Assembly (NCBI RefSeq): GCF_000235605.1
Contig: NC_016584.1
Span: 1,910,001-1,974,000 of the forward strand
Direction of reading: 5' to 3'
Source: Desulfosporosinus orientis DSM 765
GTDB taxonomy: Bacteria > Bacillota > Desulfitobacteriia > Desulfitobacteriales > Desulfitobacteriaceae
Length of the DNA: 64,000 bases
Positions within the stretch are counted from its first letter, which is position 1. Each line of letters starts with the position of its first letter. Both the position numbers and the translations under genes were made by a program. This document shows, piece after piece, positions 33,921 to 42,345 of the stretch. The notes beneath the pieces are model-generated. The model made no database searches and was not told where the DNA came from. It saw nothing but the letters and a program-made list of their open reading frames with translations.

Positions 33921-35786
33921 TTAGAGTTTAATAGTAACACCTGTTTCGTATTTATAGGCATCTACGATTAAGGATACTCTAAATCCTCCAGCTAATCCTT
34001 CTCGGCTGACGGGGAATTCTACTGCCCGATCATCGCTTTCTTGGAAAGTCCCAACGCACATGGCTAAGAAGGGACGTTTGGTAGTCGGTACAAAGTAACT
34101 ATGGGTTGTCTCGCCTTCCAGTTGCAGCAGAACCATTTGGCCTTTCTCAAAGGTTGCTTTAAAGATCAGTCTGTCTTCTTCCAACCCAAGTTTGACATTA
34201 TATTTTTCGGGCACCATGCCACCTTCCTCTGCAGGCGGTATGGTTGTGAACTCTTCAGTAACACCTAAAGTACCTAATAATTCACCTTTACCGAGGGTTA
34301 ATACATCTTCAGCAGCGTAAAGCTTTAATTTTTCAGCACGATAGTAGTTAGCAGGTAATTGCATTTCATACATCATGACATCGTCTTTGAGTTCAACGGT
34401 AATGGAGTTAAAGACAACCTTTTTCTCATCTTCGCCCCTGAATTGTACAGGCGGCTTATTTAAAGCCTCGCCATCAATTGAACCAATACCGCCAGAGTGT
34501 ATCAGGTAGTGGCCTTCATCATAGTATTCTACATTGCAGATGTAAGTAGAGAAGAATTCTGCGCCTCTTTCTTTACCATATTGCCATACTTGTTCAATTT
34601 CCATCTTCTTGGTATCAATTCGGTAGCGTACACCACGAGAAAAGTTATCATTGGCTGTAACATAATTTTCTTTAATCTTGGATCGCCAGTGACCATTATC
34701 AAAGGCCATGATGTCACCATTGGGGCATACTACACAAGCATGCTGCTCGTATTGCCAGTCGAACTCGCCTTTGCCCACAGGCTTAAAGAAATAGTTATCA
34801 ACTAACTCTTTAGGCCAACCTTCTGGGTCGCCAATAATCCAGTTTAGTGCGCCCGTCTCAAAGTCTAGGTTAATAATTATATCTTGGTGGCGTCCAGATA
34901 AGGTCAAAGAGTTGGTCTTTTTATCGTACCAAACGGCATTGTTATGAAACCAGTCATGGCTATCTTGACTACCGGAGCCACCTGCATTGGTGGGGAGTAC
35001 CTTCTGGTAATCCCAGCTCTTGATAATTTGTCCAGTTTTACGGTCAACCAAAACGCACATATCTTCAACAGTACCTCTAGGAAGATCCTGAGAAAGAATT
35101 AAGAGATTACCATCTTCCATCTCAAATTGGTCATGGTGATAACCGCTGGGCAAACGGTACTCTTTATAGATTTTACCAATCATACCCATTTCGTAGAGAC
35201 CTGTAGTATGGTAAGGAGGGGTAACCAAGCGGTGGGTACCAAGTAATAGCCTGCCGTTTTTTGCTCTCTTAATATCGAAGGCGAAGTTTAAGCTGCCATA
35301 CCAGCGAACATCACCATTATAGTCATAGCCTGCAGTGGCCGCAGTGGATGTGGGGCTAACAAACATAATATTGTCTTCGAAATAGTCTGCAGTAGTATTA
35401 ATTTGAGTTGGCAGCTTCACTATTTCAGGTGCAGCTTCTGTTTGAATAGTAATCACGTTTGTCTTACCATCACCCAGTGCCAATTCTACTTTGTTAGCAT
35501 AATTAGCATAGAGACCGTAAACAGGAATCAGATGCTCGATGGCTGTAGGGAAGTTAAAGCAGATATCCCCATTCTTATCTTTTCCTTTGACAGTGATGGT
35601 TACAGTAGTGGGTTGTGCTGTTTTAAACATTACTAGGGCTGTTAAAGGAGCAATGATATAAGGATTTAATTTGACGTAGGGGTTGTTAAAACTATATTCC
35701 CCTTTTTGGTATTCGGTCAGAAAAGCTTGTTCTGCCTGGTATTGTTCTGTAATAATGTGGTCAAATGATTTAAATTTTACTGACAC
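33921..35786 (-). CDS. Arylsulfate sulfotransferase (ASST family)
   Basis: The 621-residue product matches bacterial arylsulfate sulfotransferases, which move a sulfuryl group between phenolic compounds through a phospho-His-like sulfo-His intermediate. Likely key His residues occur in GYHHDQFEMEDGN, DSHDWFHNNAVWYD and YEQHACVVCPNGD. The N-terminus MSVKFKSFDHIITEQYQAEQ has no signal peptide, unlike the periplasmic ASST of Gram-negatives, so it probably acts in the cytoplasm. GTG start with GGAGG upstream. It is directly preceded by the SLC13 permease gene (30-base gap), suggesting uptake and modification of one anionic substrate. Confidence 0.88.
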   Translation of the reverse strand: MSVKFKSFDHIITEQYQAEQAFLTEYQKGEYSFNNPYVKLNPYIIAPLTALVMFKTAQPTTVTITVKGKDKNGDICFNFPTAIEHLIPVYGLYANYANKVELALGDGKTNVITIQTEAAPEIVKLPTQINTTADYFEDNIMFVSPTSTAATAGYDYNGDVRWYGSLNFAFDIKRAKNGRLLLGTHRLVTPPYHTTGLYEMGMIGKIYKEYRLPSGYHHDQFEMEDGNLLILSQDLPRGTVEDMCVLVDRKTGQIIKSWDYQKVLPTNAGGSGSQDSHDWFHNNAVWYDKKTNSLTLSGRHQDIIINLDFETGALNWIIGDPEGWPKELVDNYFFKPVGKGEFDWQYEQHACVVCPNGDIMAFDNGHWRSKIKENYVTANDNFSRGVRYRIDTKKMEIEQVWQYGKERGAEFFSTYICNVEYYDEGHYLIHSGGIGSIDGEALNKPPVQFRGEDEKKVVFNSITVELKDDVMMYEMQLPANYYRAEKLKLYAAEDVLTLGKGELLGTLGVTEEFTTIPPAEEGGMVPEKYNVKLGLEEDRLIFKATFEKGQMVLLQLEGETTHSYFVPTTKRPFLAMCVGTFQESDDRAVEFPVSREGLAGGFRVSLIVDAYKYETGVTIKL

Positions 35787-35816
35787 AATCTGTTTCCTCC
35801 ATCCATATAGTTATAA

Positions 35817-37331
35817 TTAAAATATAAGGTTTGCTAAGGGCATCCCAACTAGCAGGAACAATACAAAGGATACTGCAACAATAACACTCCCATATCTAAC
35901 AACATCCCTTGAATCTATCCATTCTTTATTACCAATCAAGATAGCTGCATAGGGAGACGCTGCCGGTGTCAAGAGGGCGATATGCAGGGCAAAAATCACT
36001 GCAGTTGATACGGCCATCGGATTGGCACCATTTTTTGTAGCAAAGGTAAAAATGATCGGCATGAGAAGTACACCCATTACGCCATTATTGGCGATATTCG
36101 TAATAAACATAGAGAAGACCAGGAGAATTGCGGTGAAAACCATGGGTGAACGGTCCCCTAATAAAGGATTTAAGGCATGAGTTGCAAACTCTTTTATTCC
36201 AGTACCTTCTCCGGTTAAGGCCCCAGAGATCACCATAGCCATAGCCACCAAAAAATAAACATCCCAAGTTACATAACGACCGATTATTTCTTTGAAATCA
36301 ATAATGGGTTTGTTATCGACTTTGAATAAACACAAGCCCACGATAAAGGCCATCACTATACCCCAAGGACCGATCTTATTTAATAATGCTACAAAACCTA
36401 ATGTCTTCGGTAAAATACTGGGCAAAAGAATCAGAATCAGGTAGCCAAACATGCAAGTGAATAATATTTTTTGTTGCAGGGTCATTAATGGCAACTTGTT
36501 CTTTTCAAAACGTTCGGTACTAATATTAGCAATTCTGCTCATATCCGGTTTAAAAACGAACTTGATTAACAAACTGTAAATCATAATTCCCAAGGTAGAC
36601 ATGATTACTCCAAAAAGCATATAAGGCAAATAATCTAAATGCATTTTAGTGACTTTTTCAAAAGACCCTACAATCATGAGGGCCGAGCCAGTAAAGGGTT
36701 TAGCAGCCTGTCCGGAAATTGCTCCAAACATCGTACCAATAACCATAATGGTAGTGTATTTATCACCTTTCTTATAGCCTACATCTTCTAATACATCATA
36801 TAGAATGGACCACATTAGCAGCAGTGCCGGTAAAATGTTTGCAGATAGAGCTGCTAAAACATAGGCAGTATATATAAAGATAAAGCTAAACACCACAGGG
36901 CGACCATTAATTATTTTTCTAGTTAAGAACCATCTGCTTATATATTTGGTAACACCTGCGTGCTGGATAGCACCAAATAAGATCATGGCAAAAAGCACTA
37001 AAATAGGAACAGTATCTCCGAAAGCTCCCATCAAGACTTCTTTCATGCTGGCATATTGTGTTAAGCCTAAGGCAATCATACCTAACAAACTGGGCCAGAG
37101 TATTGTAACAAAAGACCATAAGTAAATCACACCGATAAAGACTCCTAAGACTTGCATACCCATAGCTGTGATTGGCTCAATGGGTTTTAATGCTCCAAAA
37201 CCGAACATAAATAACAGGCCGATGATACAGTGGATATAATATAACGTATTTTTTGAGGCTTTTGCCGGAGCATTTGTGCTAATGTTTTTATTCACTAACC
37301 GTTCACTTCCTTTTCCATTCATTTGCTTCAT
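35817..37331 (-). CDS. SLC13/DASS-type anion transporter
   Basis: The 504-residue membrane protein has about 11-12 hydrophobic segments in two similar halves, in the manner of divalent anion:sodium symporters. Related segments include LVLFAMILFGAIQHAGVTKY and the late LLTPAASPYAAILIGNKEW. The N-terminal 30 residues are polar. It is first of a two-gene unit with the sulfotransferase and may import an aryl sulfate, sulfate or dicarboxylate. A start at MNGKGSER (three codons on) is also possible. Confidence 0.85.
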   Translation of the reverse strand: MKQMNGKGSERLVNKNISTNAPAKASKNTLYYIHCIIGLLFMFGFGALKPIEPITAMGMQVLGVFIGVIYLWSFVTILWPSLLGMIALGLTQYASMKEVLMGAFGDTVPILVLFAMILFGAIQHAGVTKYISRWFLTRKIINGRPVVFSFIFIYTAYVLAALSANILPALLLMWSILYDVLEDVGYKKGDKYTTIMVIGTMFGAISGQAAKPFTGSALMIVGSFEKVTKMHLDYLPYMLFGVIMSTLGIMIYSLLIKFVFKPDMSRIANISTERFEKNKLPLMTLQQKILFTCMFGYLILILLPSILPKTLGFVALLNKIGPWGIVMAFIVGLCLFKVDNKPIIDFKEIIGRYVTWDVYFLVAMAMVISGALTGEGTGIKEFATHALNPLLGDRSPMVFTAILLVFSMFITNIANNGVMGVLLMPIIFTFATKNGANPMAVSTAVIFALHIALLTPAASPYAAILIGNKEWIDSRDVVRYGSVIVAVSFVLFLLVGMPLANLIF

Positions 37332-37459
37332 TTAAATACTGAAAATAAATACTGAAAGTTGTAGTCTTTAACTATATACCTCCTTTAGACGTAATACATT
37401 TGAAATAAAATGTACTATTTGTTACAAACATATCCTATCAGTTTAAGATTGGCTGAAAG

Positions 37460-37490
37460 TATAACCTAAGCAACACTTTTGAATAATTTA
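37460..37490 (-). promoter_or_regulatory. Shared upstream element before the SLC13 gene
   Basis: The plus strand reads TATAACCTAAGCAACACTTT followed by TGAATAATTTA. It is almost the same as 33821-33850 before trxB. It lies 129 bases before the permease start. The nearby Crp/Fnr gene makes that regulator a candidate, although the element is not a standard FNR dyad. Confidence 0.55.
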
Positions 37491-37558
37491 TCTTATTAAT
37501 AATAATTTTTAATAATAATAAACATTGACTTTCTCATTTTCCGTAAAAATATGCATAA

Positions 37559-37592
37559 AAAGAGCTACAGACTTTCTTGCCTGCAGCTCTTT
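37559..37592 (-). terminator. Intrinsic terminator of the Crp/Fnr gene
   Basis: CTGCAGCTCTTT (37581-37592) pairs with AAAGAGCTACAG (37559-37570). On the minus strand the stem is followed by TTTTTATG. It starts 2 bases after the stop codon of the regulator. Confidence 0.8.
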
Positions 37593-37594
37593 AA

Positions 37595-38245
37595 TTAATA
37601 CTCAATATTTTTTTCTGCTTTAGCATAACTTATCAACTTCTTTTCATCCAAGATAACAATACCATTGCCTTCTTTAAAAATAACCCCTTCTTCTTTAAGT
37701 ACTTTAACTATTCTTGTTACCGTAACTCTATGAATTCCTAAAAATCTGCTAATTTTAGTGAGATTACTATAGTCTTTGCTGACGAGTAATTTATCTTGTT
37801 TTTGTTTTGCATTTCTTAATAACAGCTCGCAAAGACGATTAGCAACTTTTCCTTCTTGCCTTGCCTGAAAGGAACTGGCCAATTCTCTTAATTCATACAT
37901 AGCTAAATGAATTAATTGATTTAAAAGATCTGTTTTATCTTGAATATAATCCAGAAAAGTATTTTTAGGAATTTTATAGCAACTACATTTGCTATCTGCT
38001 ATAAAATTATTAGCGCTGATTCCATTCGTATATAGAATTAATACCCCCACCAAAGATTGTATGATATTTTCAGAGGGTTTCTTTACACCGAAGATTATCT
38101 CATCTCCTTTTTCTGTAATGGTCGCACGATGACAAGTACCTCTCACTAAAAGGTATAAGAACTCCACTTCTTCCCCTTGCCTAATTATATAATCGCCCTT
38201 TTTAAACTCACAGAGTATAACGCCGGGCTGTTTGAGCAAATCCAT
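37595..38245 (-). CDS. Crp/Fnr-family transcriptional regulator
   Basis: The 216-residue protein has an N-terminal cyclic-nucleotide-binding-type beta barrel (FKKGDYIIRQGEEVEFLYLL, then GTCHRATITEKGDE), a long dimer helix, and a winged HTH with SNLTKISRFLGIHRVTVTRI near 155-180. Only scattered Cys (C37, C87, C89) are present and no four-Cys FNR cluster, so it is more like the CprK/Crp-type effector-binding group. GGAGAACG precedes the ATG. Location suggests control of the SLC13/sulfotransferase and possibly trx genes. Confidence 0.88.
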   Translation of the reverse strand: MDLLKQPGVILCEFKKGDYIIRQGEEVEFLYLLVRGTCHRATITEKGDEIIFGVKKPSENIIQSLVGVLILYTNGISANNFIADSKCSCYKIPKNTFLDYIQDKTDLLNQLIHLAMYELRELASSFQARQEGKVANRLCELLLRNAKQKQDKLLVSKDYSNLTKISRFLGIHRVTVTRIVKVLKEEGVIFKEGNGIVILDEKKLISYAKAEKNIEY

Positions 38246-38445
38246 GTCGTTCTCCTTTCTATGTCGTGAGAATAATATAGACTATTTTAATAGCCTATAT
38301 TAGATTATTCAATAGGATCTATTTGTCCTTACAAAATTATTTCAGGCCTGACAGCCAGCAGCAAACAAAACTACCGTTAATTGATATAATATCTTGTATA
38401 ATTAAAGAAAAATAATTCTTGGAAGCTTTAATGGGGGATAAAATT

Positions 38446-38637
38446 ATGGAACTTCGAGTCGAAGAAAGGCAAGAATCATGTTCAGTGGTTAGTAAGATTG
38501 TTAGGTTAAAGATTTTCCGTAGAGTAATAGAAGGCGCCTCACTACAAGAGGGGGAAATCGCAGGTTACGATTGCAGCGCATCAAGTTCAACTTGCGAGTC
38601 AAAATGTCACTATCGTCTATTGCTTGAGGACTATTGA
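38446..38637 (+). CDS. Small Cys-rich hypothetical protein, 63 aa
   Basis: ATG 38446 has GGGGGA 7 bases upstream. The product begins MELRVEERQESCSVVSKIVR and ends with the Cys cluster YDCSASSSTCESKCHYRLL. The spacing Cys-x6-Cys-x3-Cys could bind a metal. I do not recognise the family. The good RBS, biased composition and conserved-looking Cys pattern support a real gene. It is not clearly linked to its neighbours. Confidence 0.55.
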   Translation: MELRVEERQESCSVVSKIVRLKIFRRVIEGASLQEGEIAGYDCSASSSTCESKCHYRLLLEDY

Positions 38638-38730
38638 CATCAAGTCAGATGGCAATTTTATATAATTGAATAAGGACACAATTGTAAGATAAAATATACT
38701 GAAATATTTTGTGCTAAGGAGAACAAATGT

Positions 38731-39264
38731 ATGATTAAAGAAATTGAAATGCGTAGAAGCATAAGAAAGTATATTGATAAGCCGGTTGAAAATGAAAAAA
38801 TAACTGAAATACTTGAAAGTGCGAGATTAGCACCATCAGGTAATAACACTCAACCATGGCATTATATAGTAGTAAAATCTAAAGAAATGAGACAAAAAAT
38901 AATGGAGGCTTCCCATAATCAAAAATGGATGATAACAGCTCCTGTCTTTATTATATGTGTTGCAGATGTGAAATGCAGAATAAAAGAAGATATAGCAATT
39001 GATGATAATAGTCCACAAGATGAGGTAAAACGAATAATTAGAGATACAGCAATATCAACAGGATATATGCTTCTACAAGCGAATAATTTAGGATTAGGAG
39101 TTTGCTGGGTTGCAGAGTTTACACAAGAAGAAATTAGGCCAGTTTTAAATATACCTTCTGATAAGTATGTAATTGGGGTTATAACAGTTGGTTATCCTAA
39201 TGAGACTCCTAAACCTCGACCAAGAAAGAATTTAAAAGATATAATCCATTATGAGCTTTGGTGA
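38731..39264 (+). CDS. Nitroreductase-family protein
   Basis: The 177-residue FMN-dependent oxidoreductase has the typical start EMRRSIRKYIDKPVENEKIT, the FMN-contact segment ARLAPSGNNTQPWHYIVV, and a late LGLGVCWVAEFTQEEIR. It probably forms a homodimer and reduces nitro or quinone-like compounds with NAD(P)H. AAGGAG precedes the ATG. It is more AT-rich than the following genes. It appears to be monocistronic. Confidence 0.92.
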   Translation: MIKEIEMRRSIRKYIDKPVENEKITEILESARLAPSGNNTQPWHYIVVKSKEMRQKIMEASHNQKWMITAPVFIICVADVKCRIKEDIAIDDNSPQDEVKRIIRDTAISTGYMLLQANNLGLGVCWVAEFTQEEIRPVLNIPSDKYVIGVITVGYPNETPKPRPRKNLKDIIHYELW

Positions 39265-39300
39265 TAATAACCCTATAAATCAAATAAGAATGTTACAAAC

Positions 39301-39399
39301 GCTGTTCCCGAAACTTAGAATATATGAATGCTATAAGACGCTTCGGGAACAGCTAAACGTTTTACGACATATCGTGCAAGAGCCGCGCCGTCCTGGCGC
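39301..39399. repeat. Two inverted repeats between convergent genes
   Basis: GCTGTTCCCGAA (39301-39312) pairs with TTCGGGAACAGC (39342-39353) across a 29-base loop. CCGCGCC/GGCGCGG pair at 39380-39399. Neither is followed by a T-run. They lie between the nitroreductase and the fused permease gene and may mark an old insertion or recombination site. Confidence 0.45.
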
Positions 39400-39418
39400 G
39401 GACGAAAAGGAATTTAAA

Positions 39419-41131
39419 CTAGATTATTTTTTTTGAGTACGGAATCAGGCGAACAAGATAGGCAACTCCGAAACAGAGTGGCACTCCTATTACCGCCGCC
39501 AGGCCGAACTTCAGTTGCGGTTGCGTCTGCAAACTGCGCAGCGCCAGCATCAGGAAAACGATGACCGGCACGTGAATGACGTACACGGTGAAGGAATGCT
39601 GGGAGAGGAGCCTGCCGAGCTTTTTCCCGCCGTTGAGAAAGCGGCGGAAGAACGTGAGGAGCGCCAGGCTCATTCCCACGGCGAAGATCGAATCCCACAG
39701 CGCGAAGACGGCCGACTGCCAGCTGCCATAGCCTATGAACGAGCTCTTCAAGCCGATAAGCGCCACAGGGAGCAATATGACCGTCGCGAGTATGGCCAAA
39801 ACGAAGCCCAGCTGCCCGAGGGAACCGGGGATCGACCGGAGCCAGTCCCGGCGGAAGGCAAGTATTCCGATCAGGAAGAAGCTCAGGTATTGGGGCAGGT
39901 ATCCAGGCGACGGGAAGCCGAGTATAGGTATACCGTAGGGAATGACGATCCGAAGCAGATAGCTGGCCGCCGCCAACACCAGCATGAAGAGTGCAACTGC
40001 GCGGAACGTGAGACTCCGGGGATTCTCCGGCACCGGGCGCTCAGGTCTGTTCTTCACAATCGTCCGCCATGCCAGGTAACCCAGGTCGAATACGAGCAGC
40101 ATCACAGCGAACCACATCGGCCCCAGGGAAAACAGGCTGGCCGTTGTATTACCTGCAAGCGCCTGCTGCCCATGCGTGCTAATTCTCGTTATCGGGCTGA
40201 GTATGAAGACGTAAATGAGCGTGGGGATGCCGAGCCGCAGCAGTCTGTCCTTGAGAAATTGCCCAGACCCCTTGCGTTGGAACGACCCGGGCGTGAAATA
40301 CCCCGCGAGCAGGAAGAGCAGGCCCATGAAGTATGCCGAGTTCAGCATCATGAACAAATACAACGTGTTGTAGAGTTCGGCCAGGTGCTGCAGCACCACG
40401 AGGATCACCATCCATGTGCGCAGATTGTCGGCGAAGTACAGGCGTTTTCCGGGCTCTTCTGCCGGAAGGCTTACCGCCCGGTTTCCCTCAAGAAGAGCGC
40501 AGGATAAAAGGCAGGAAAGAGCCAGCAGGATCAGCCCCAGGCTAAACCCGATCGCCGCTATTATTATAAGGTGGGAAGTGAGATACTGAGCCGCCGGGCC
40601 CGTCTGTCCCAGAACGTTTGTTTTTCTCGTAAAGGCGAAGGTGATAATGAAAATTAAATAAAACGGCAGGTTGGAAAAGACATACACTTTGGAGAACGGA
40701 AATTTAAAATACAGCGGAAATATCACAGCGAACATCAAGCAGACATAAAAGAAGCCGCCGGACAAATAGGCCAGAGATTCCAGGCTGTTTATTCCCCTGT
40801 TGGTTAAAATCGAAACAATCGTTGCCACTATCGCTGCGATGATGCCATTAATGACGACGATGCACAGGGCGTATATATATCTGCCTATGACGACTTCGGA
40901 AGCCTTAAGCGGCAATACGCCATACAGTTTTTCGAGATTGTTTTTTTCATATATGGAAAAGTACTGACCGGTAAGGGGCGCCGAGACGATCATGACAACC
41001 AAGGCGCCAAAAATGGGTGTTTTTGAAATCACAGCCAGAAAAATCCCGAGGATGTAAGCAATCATGAACATCGGATAACGCGACTTCATGATATCGTGAT
41101 CGAGCTTCAGCGATTTGAGAATATTACCCAT
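39419..41131 (-). CDS. ABC-2 permease fused to acyltransferase-3 domain
   Basis: The 570-residue protein has two parts. Residues 1-215 resemble ABC2_membrane_5 permeases (MKSRYPMFMIAYILGIFLAV, YEKNNLEKLYGVLPLKASEV), with six membrane segments. From about 231 a complete acyltransferase-3 domain begins LYFADNLRTWMVILVVLQHL, with the conserved His at about 249 and some ten membrane segments. The second half is clearly richer in GC. The ATPase partner is encoded directly upstream with an 8-base overlap. A stand-alone permease would end near residue 215-220, so this is either a true fusion or a join made by deletion. Confidence 0.75.
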   Translation of the reverse strand: MGNILKSLKLDHDIMKSRYPMFMIAYILGIFLAVISKTPIFGALVVMIVSAPLTGQYFSIYEKNNLEKLYGVLPLKASEVVIGRYIYALCIVVINGIIAAIVATIVSILTNRGINSLESLAYLSGGFFYVCLMFAVIFPLYFKFPFSKVYVFSNLPFYLIFIITFAFTRKTNVLGQTGPAAQYLTSHLIIIAAIGFSLGLILLALSCLLSCALLEGNRAVSLPAEEPGKRLYFADNLRTWMVILVVLQHLAELYNTLYLFMMLNSAYFMGLLFLLAGYFTPGSFQRKGSGQFLKDRLLRLGIPTLIYVFILSPITRISTHGQQALAGNTTASLFSLGPMWFAVMLLVFDLGYLAWRTIVKNRPERPVPENPRSLTFRAVALFMLVLAAASYLLRIVIPYGIPILGFPSPGYLPQYLSFFLIGILAFRRDWLRSIPGSLGQLGFVLAILATVILLPVALIGLKSSFIGYGSWQSAVFALWDSIFAVGMSLALLTFFRRFLNGGKKLGRLLSQHSFTVYVIHVPVIVFLMLALRSLQTQPQLKFGLAAVIGVPLCFGVAYLVRLIPYSKKII

Positions 41132-41990
41132 GGTTTCTGCCTCCTTTGCTGATGGATACTAAGATTTCGTCGATAGAAGGCGTTTCCGTAACGATTTCCG
41201 GAGCCAAATGTTTTATCTCAGAAGCCGGCAACAGTCCTGCAAATCCGGCCAGATTTGTGGTGAGCCCGATGATTTTTTCTTTCAGTGAATCCGTCAGGTC
41301 ATGCCGTTCGCCCCTGACGATGCAGAAGCTTTTCAGTAAATCATCTTTTGTTCCGGAATAAAAAATTTCCCCATGATCGATGAGGGTAATATAGTCGGCG
41401 ATTTTTTCCAGGTCCGAAGTAATGTGAGTTGAGAATAGAATGCTTTTCTGATTGTCAGCGATATACTTACTCAATATTTCAAGCAGCTCGTCGCGGGCAA
41501 CGGGATCAAGGCCGCTCGTAGGCTCGTCAAGTATCAGCAGCTTTGCCTCGTGGGACATCGCAACTGCAAGCATTAGCTTCATTTTCATGCCACGGGATAA
41601 ATCTTTCACCTTTTTGTCCATAGGCAGATGAAAGTCGCTTACATATTGATTGAATAATTTGCTGCTCCAGTTGCTGTAAAAGCCTTTGAGGGCTTTTTCT
41701 ACTTCCCTGACATTCCAACTATCAACAAAATAGATATCATCAAAAACGACCGCAATATCCTGCTTGATTTTCTGTTCGTCCTGCACATTGTCCAGGCCGA
41801 ATATTTTTATTTCGCCGCTTTCCGGGTTAATCATATTGAGGATCAGCCGGATTGTGGTGGTCTTCCCGGCGCCGTTCTGACCGACGAATCCCATGATAGA
41901 GCCCATAGACAGAGAAAATGAGACGTTTCTTAAAGAAAAATCCGGGTAATCTTTGCAAATTTCGTTAATTTCAAGGGCAGTATTATTCAT
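41124..41990 (-). CDS. ABC transporter ATP-binding protein (exporter type)
   Basis: The 288-residue ATPase has Walker A GQNGAGKTT, a degenerate signature LSRGMKMKL and Walker B LLILDEPTSGLDP, all typical of the YtrB/BcrA-type ATPases paired with ABC-2 permeases. I start it at MNNTALEI (41990), which has GGAGGAAAACG upstream, rather than 42035. The C-terminal 80 residues are variable. The upstream region carries the 26-bp AGCTAAAT repeat also found before sdpR, so it may share regulation. Confidence 0.9.
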   Translation of the reverse strand: MNNTALEINEICKDYPDFSLRNVSFSLSMGSIMGFVGQNGAGKTTTIRLILNMINPESGEIKIFGLDNVQDEQKIKQDIAVVFDDIYFVDSWNVREVEKALKGFYSNWSSKLFNQYVSDFHLPMDKKVKDLSRGMKMKLMLAVAMSHEAKLLILDEPTSGLDPVARDELLEILSKYIADNQKSILFSTHITSDLEKIADYITLIDHGEIFYSGTKDDLLKSFCIVRGERHDLTDSLKEKIIGLTTNLAGFAGLLPASEIKHLAPEIVTETPSIDEILVSISKGGRNHG

Positions 41991-42051
41991 AATCGTTTTC
42001 CTCCAGTGCAAACTCAAAAATGCCGCTATTTTCATGAATGCTATTTAATCA

Positions 42052-42077
42052 TATAGCTAAATAGCTAAATAGTAAAT
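42052..42077 (-). promoter_or_regulatory. TAGCTAAA repeat operator before the ABC ATPase
   Basis: The 26-bp plus-strand sequence starts TATAGCTAAATAGCTAAATA and is identical to 50245-50270 before the ArsR-type sdpR gene. Flanks (ATTTAAT before, AAGTAAAATAA after) are also alike. It is 62 bases before the start of the ATPase gene and probably binds the SdpR-like repressor. Confidence 0.6.
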
Positions 42078-42264
42078 ATAATCTATAAGTAAAATAAAGG
42101 CAACAAATCCATCAACTGACGAATAATATAAATATTCCAGTAACACGATGTGACTAAAAGTAAATCCCCGAAATTACCTTTAAGGTATCGAAGAGATTGG
42201 ATTCTGAAACATGCTTTGGCGTGAGAGGTTGCTTATATGGGGTAAGGCTCCCAGCCTTACTAAG

Positions 42265-42307
42265 CCCAAGAAGCGGCGGACGTTATAACATTCCACCGCT
42301 TCTTGGG
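42265..42307. terminator. Hairpin downstream of the MacB-like ATPase gene
   Basis: CCCAAGAAGCGG (42265-42276) pairs exactly with CCGCTTCTTGGG (42296-42307) across a 19-base loop. It lies 38 bases past the stop of the 42346 gene. A second pair, TAAGGCT/AGCCTTA, is at 42243-42260. Nothing else is seen in 42078-42345. Confidence 0.5.
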
Positions 42308-42345
42308 TATTTAGTTCTTGGGTACTTACCACATGGGTATTAGAT

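Noticed and set aside
37490-37525. TTAAT-type dehalobox or FNR dyad before the SLC13 gene
   Set aside because: The stretch is simply AT-rich with several imperfect dyads; none matches well enough.
39515-40507. 330-codon plus-strand frame opposite the acyltransferase domain
   Set aside because: It is the antisense shadow of a GC-rich membrane domain, with highly charged, low-complexity product and no RBS.
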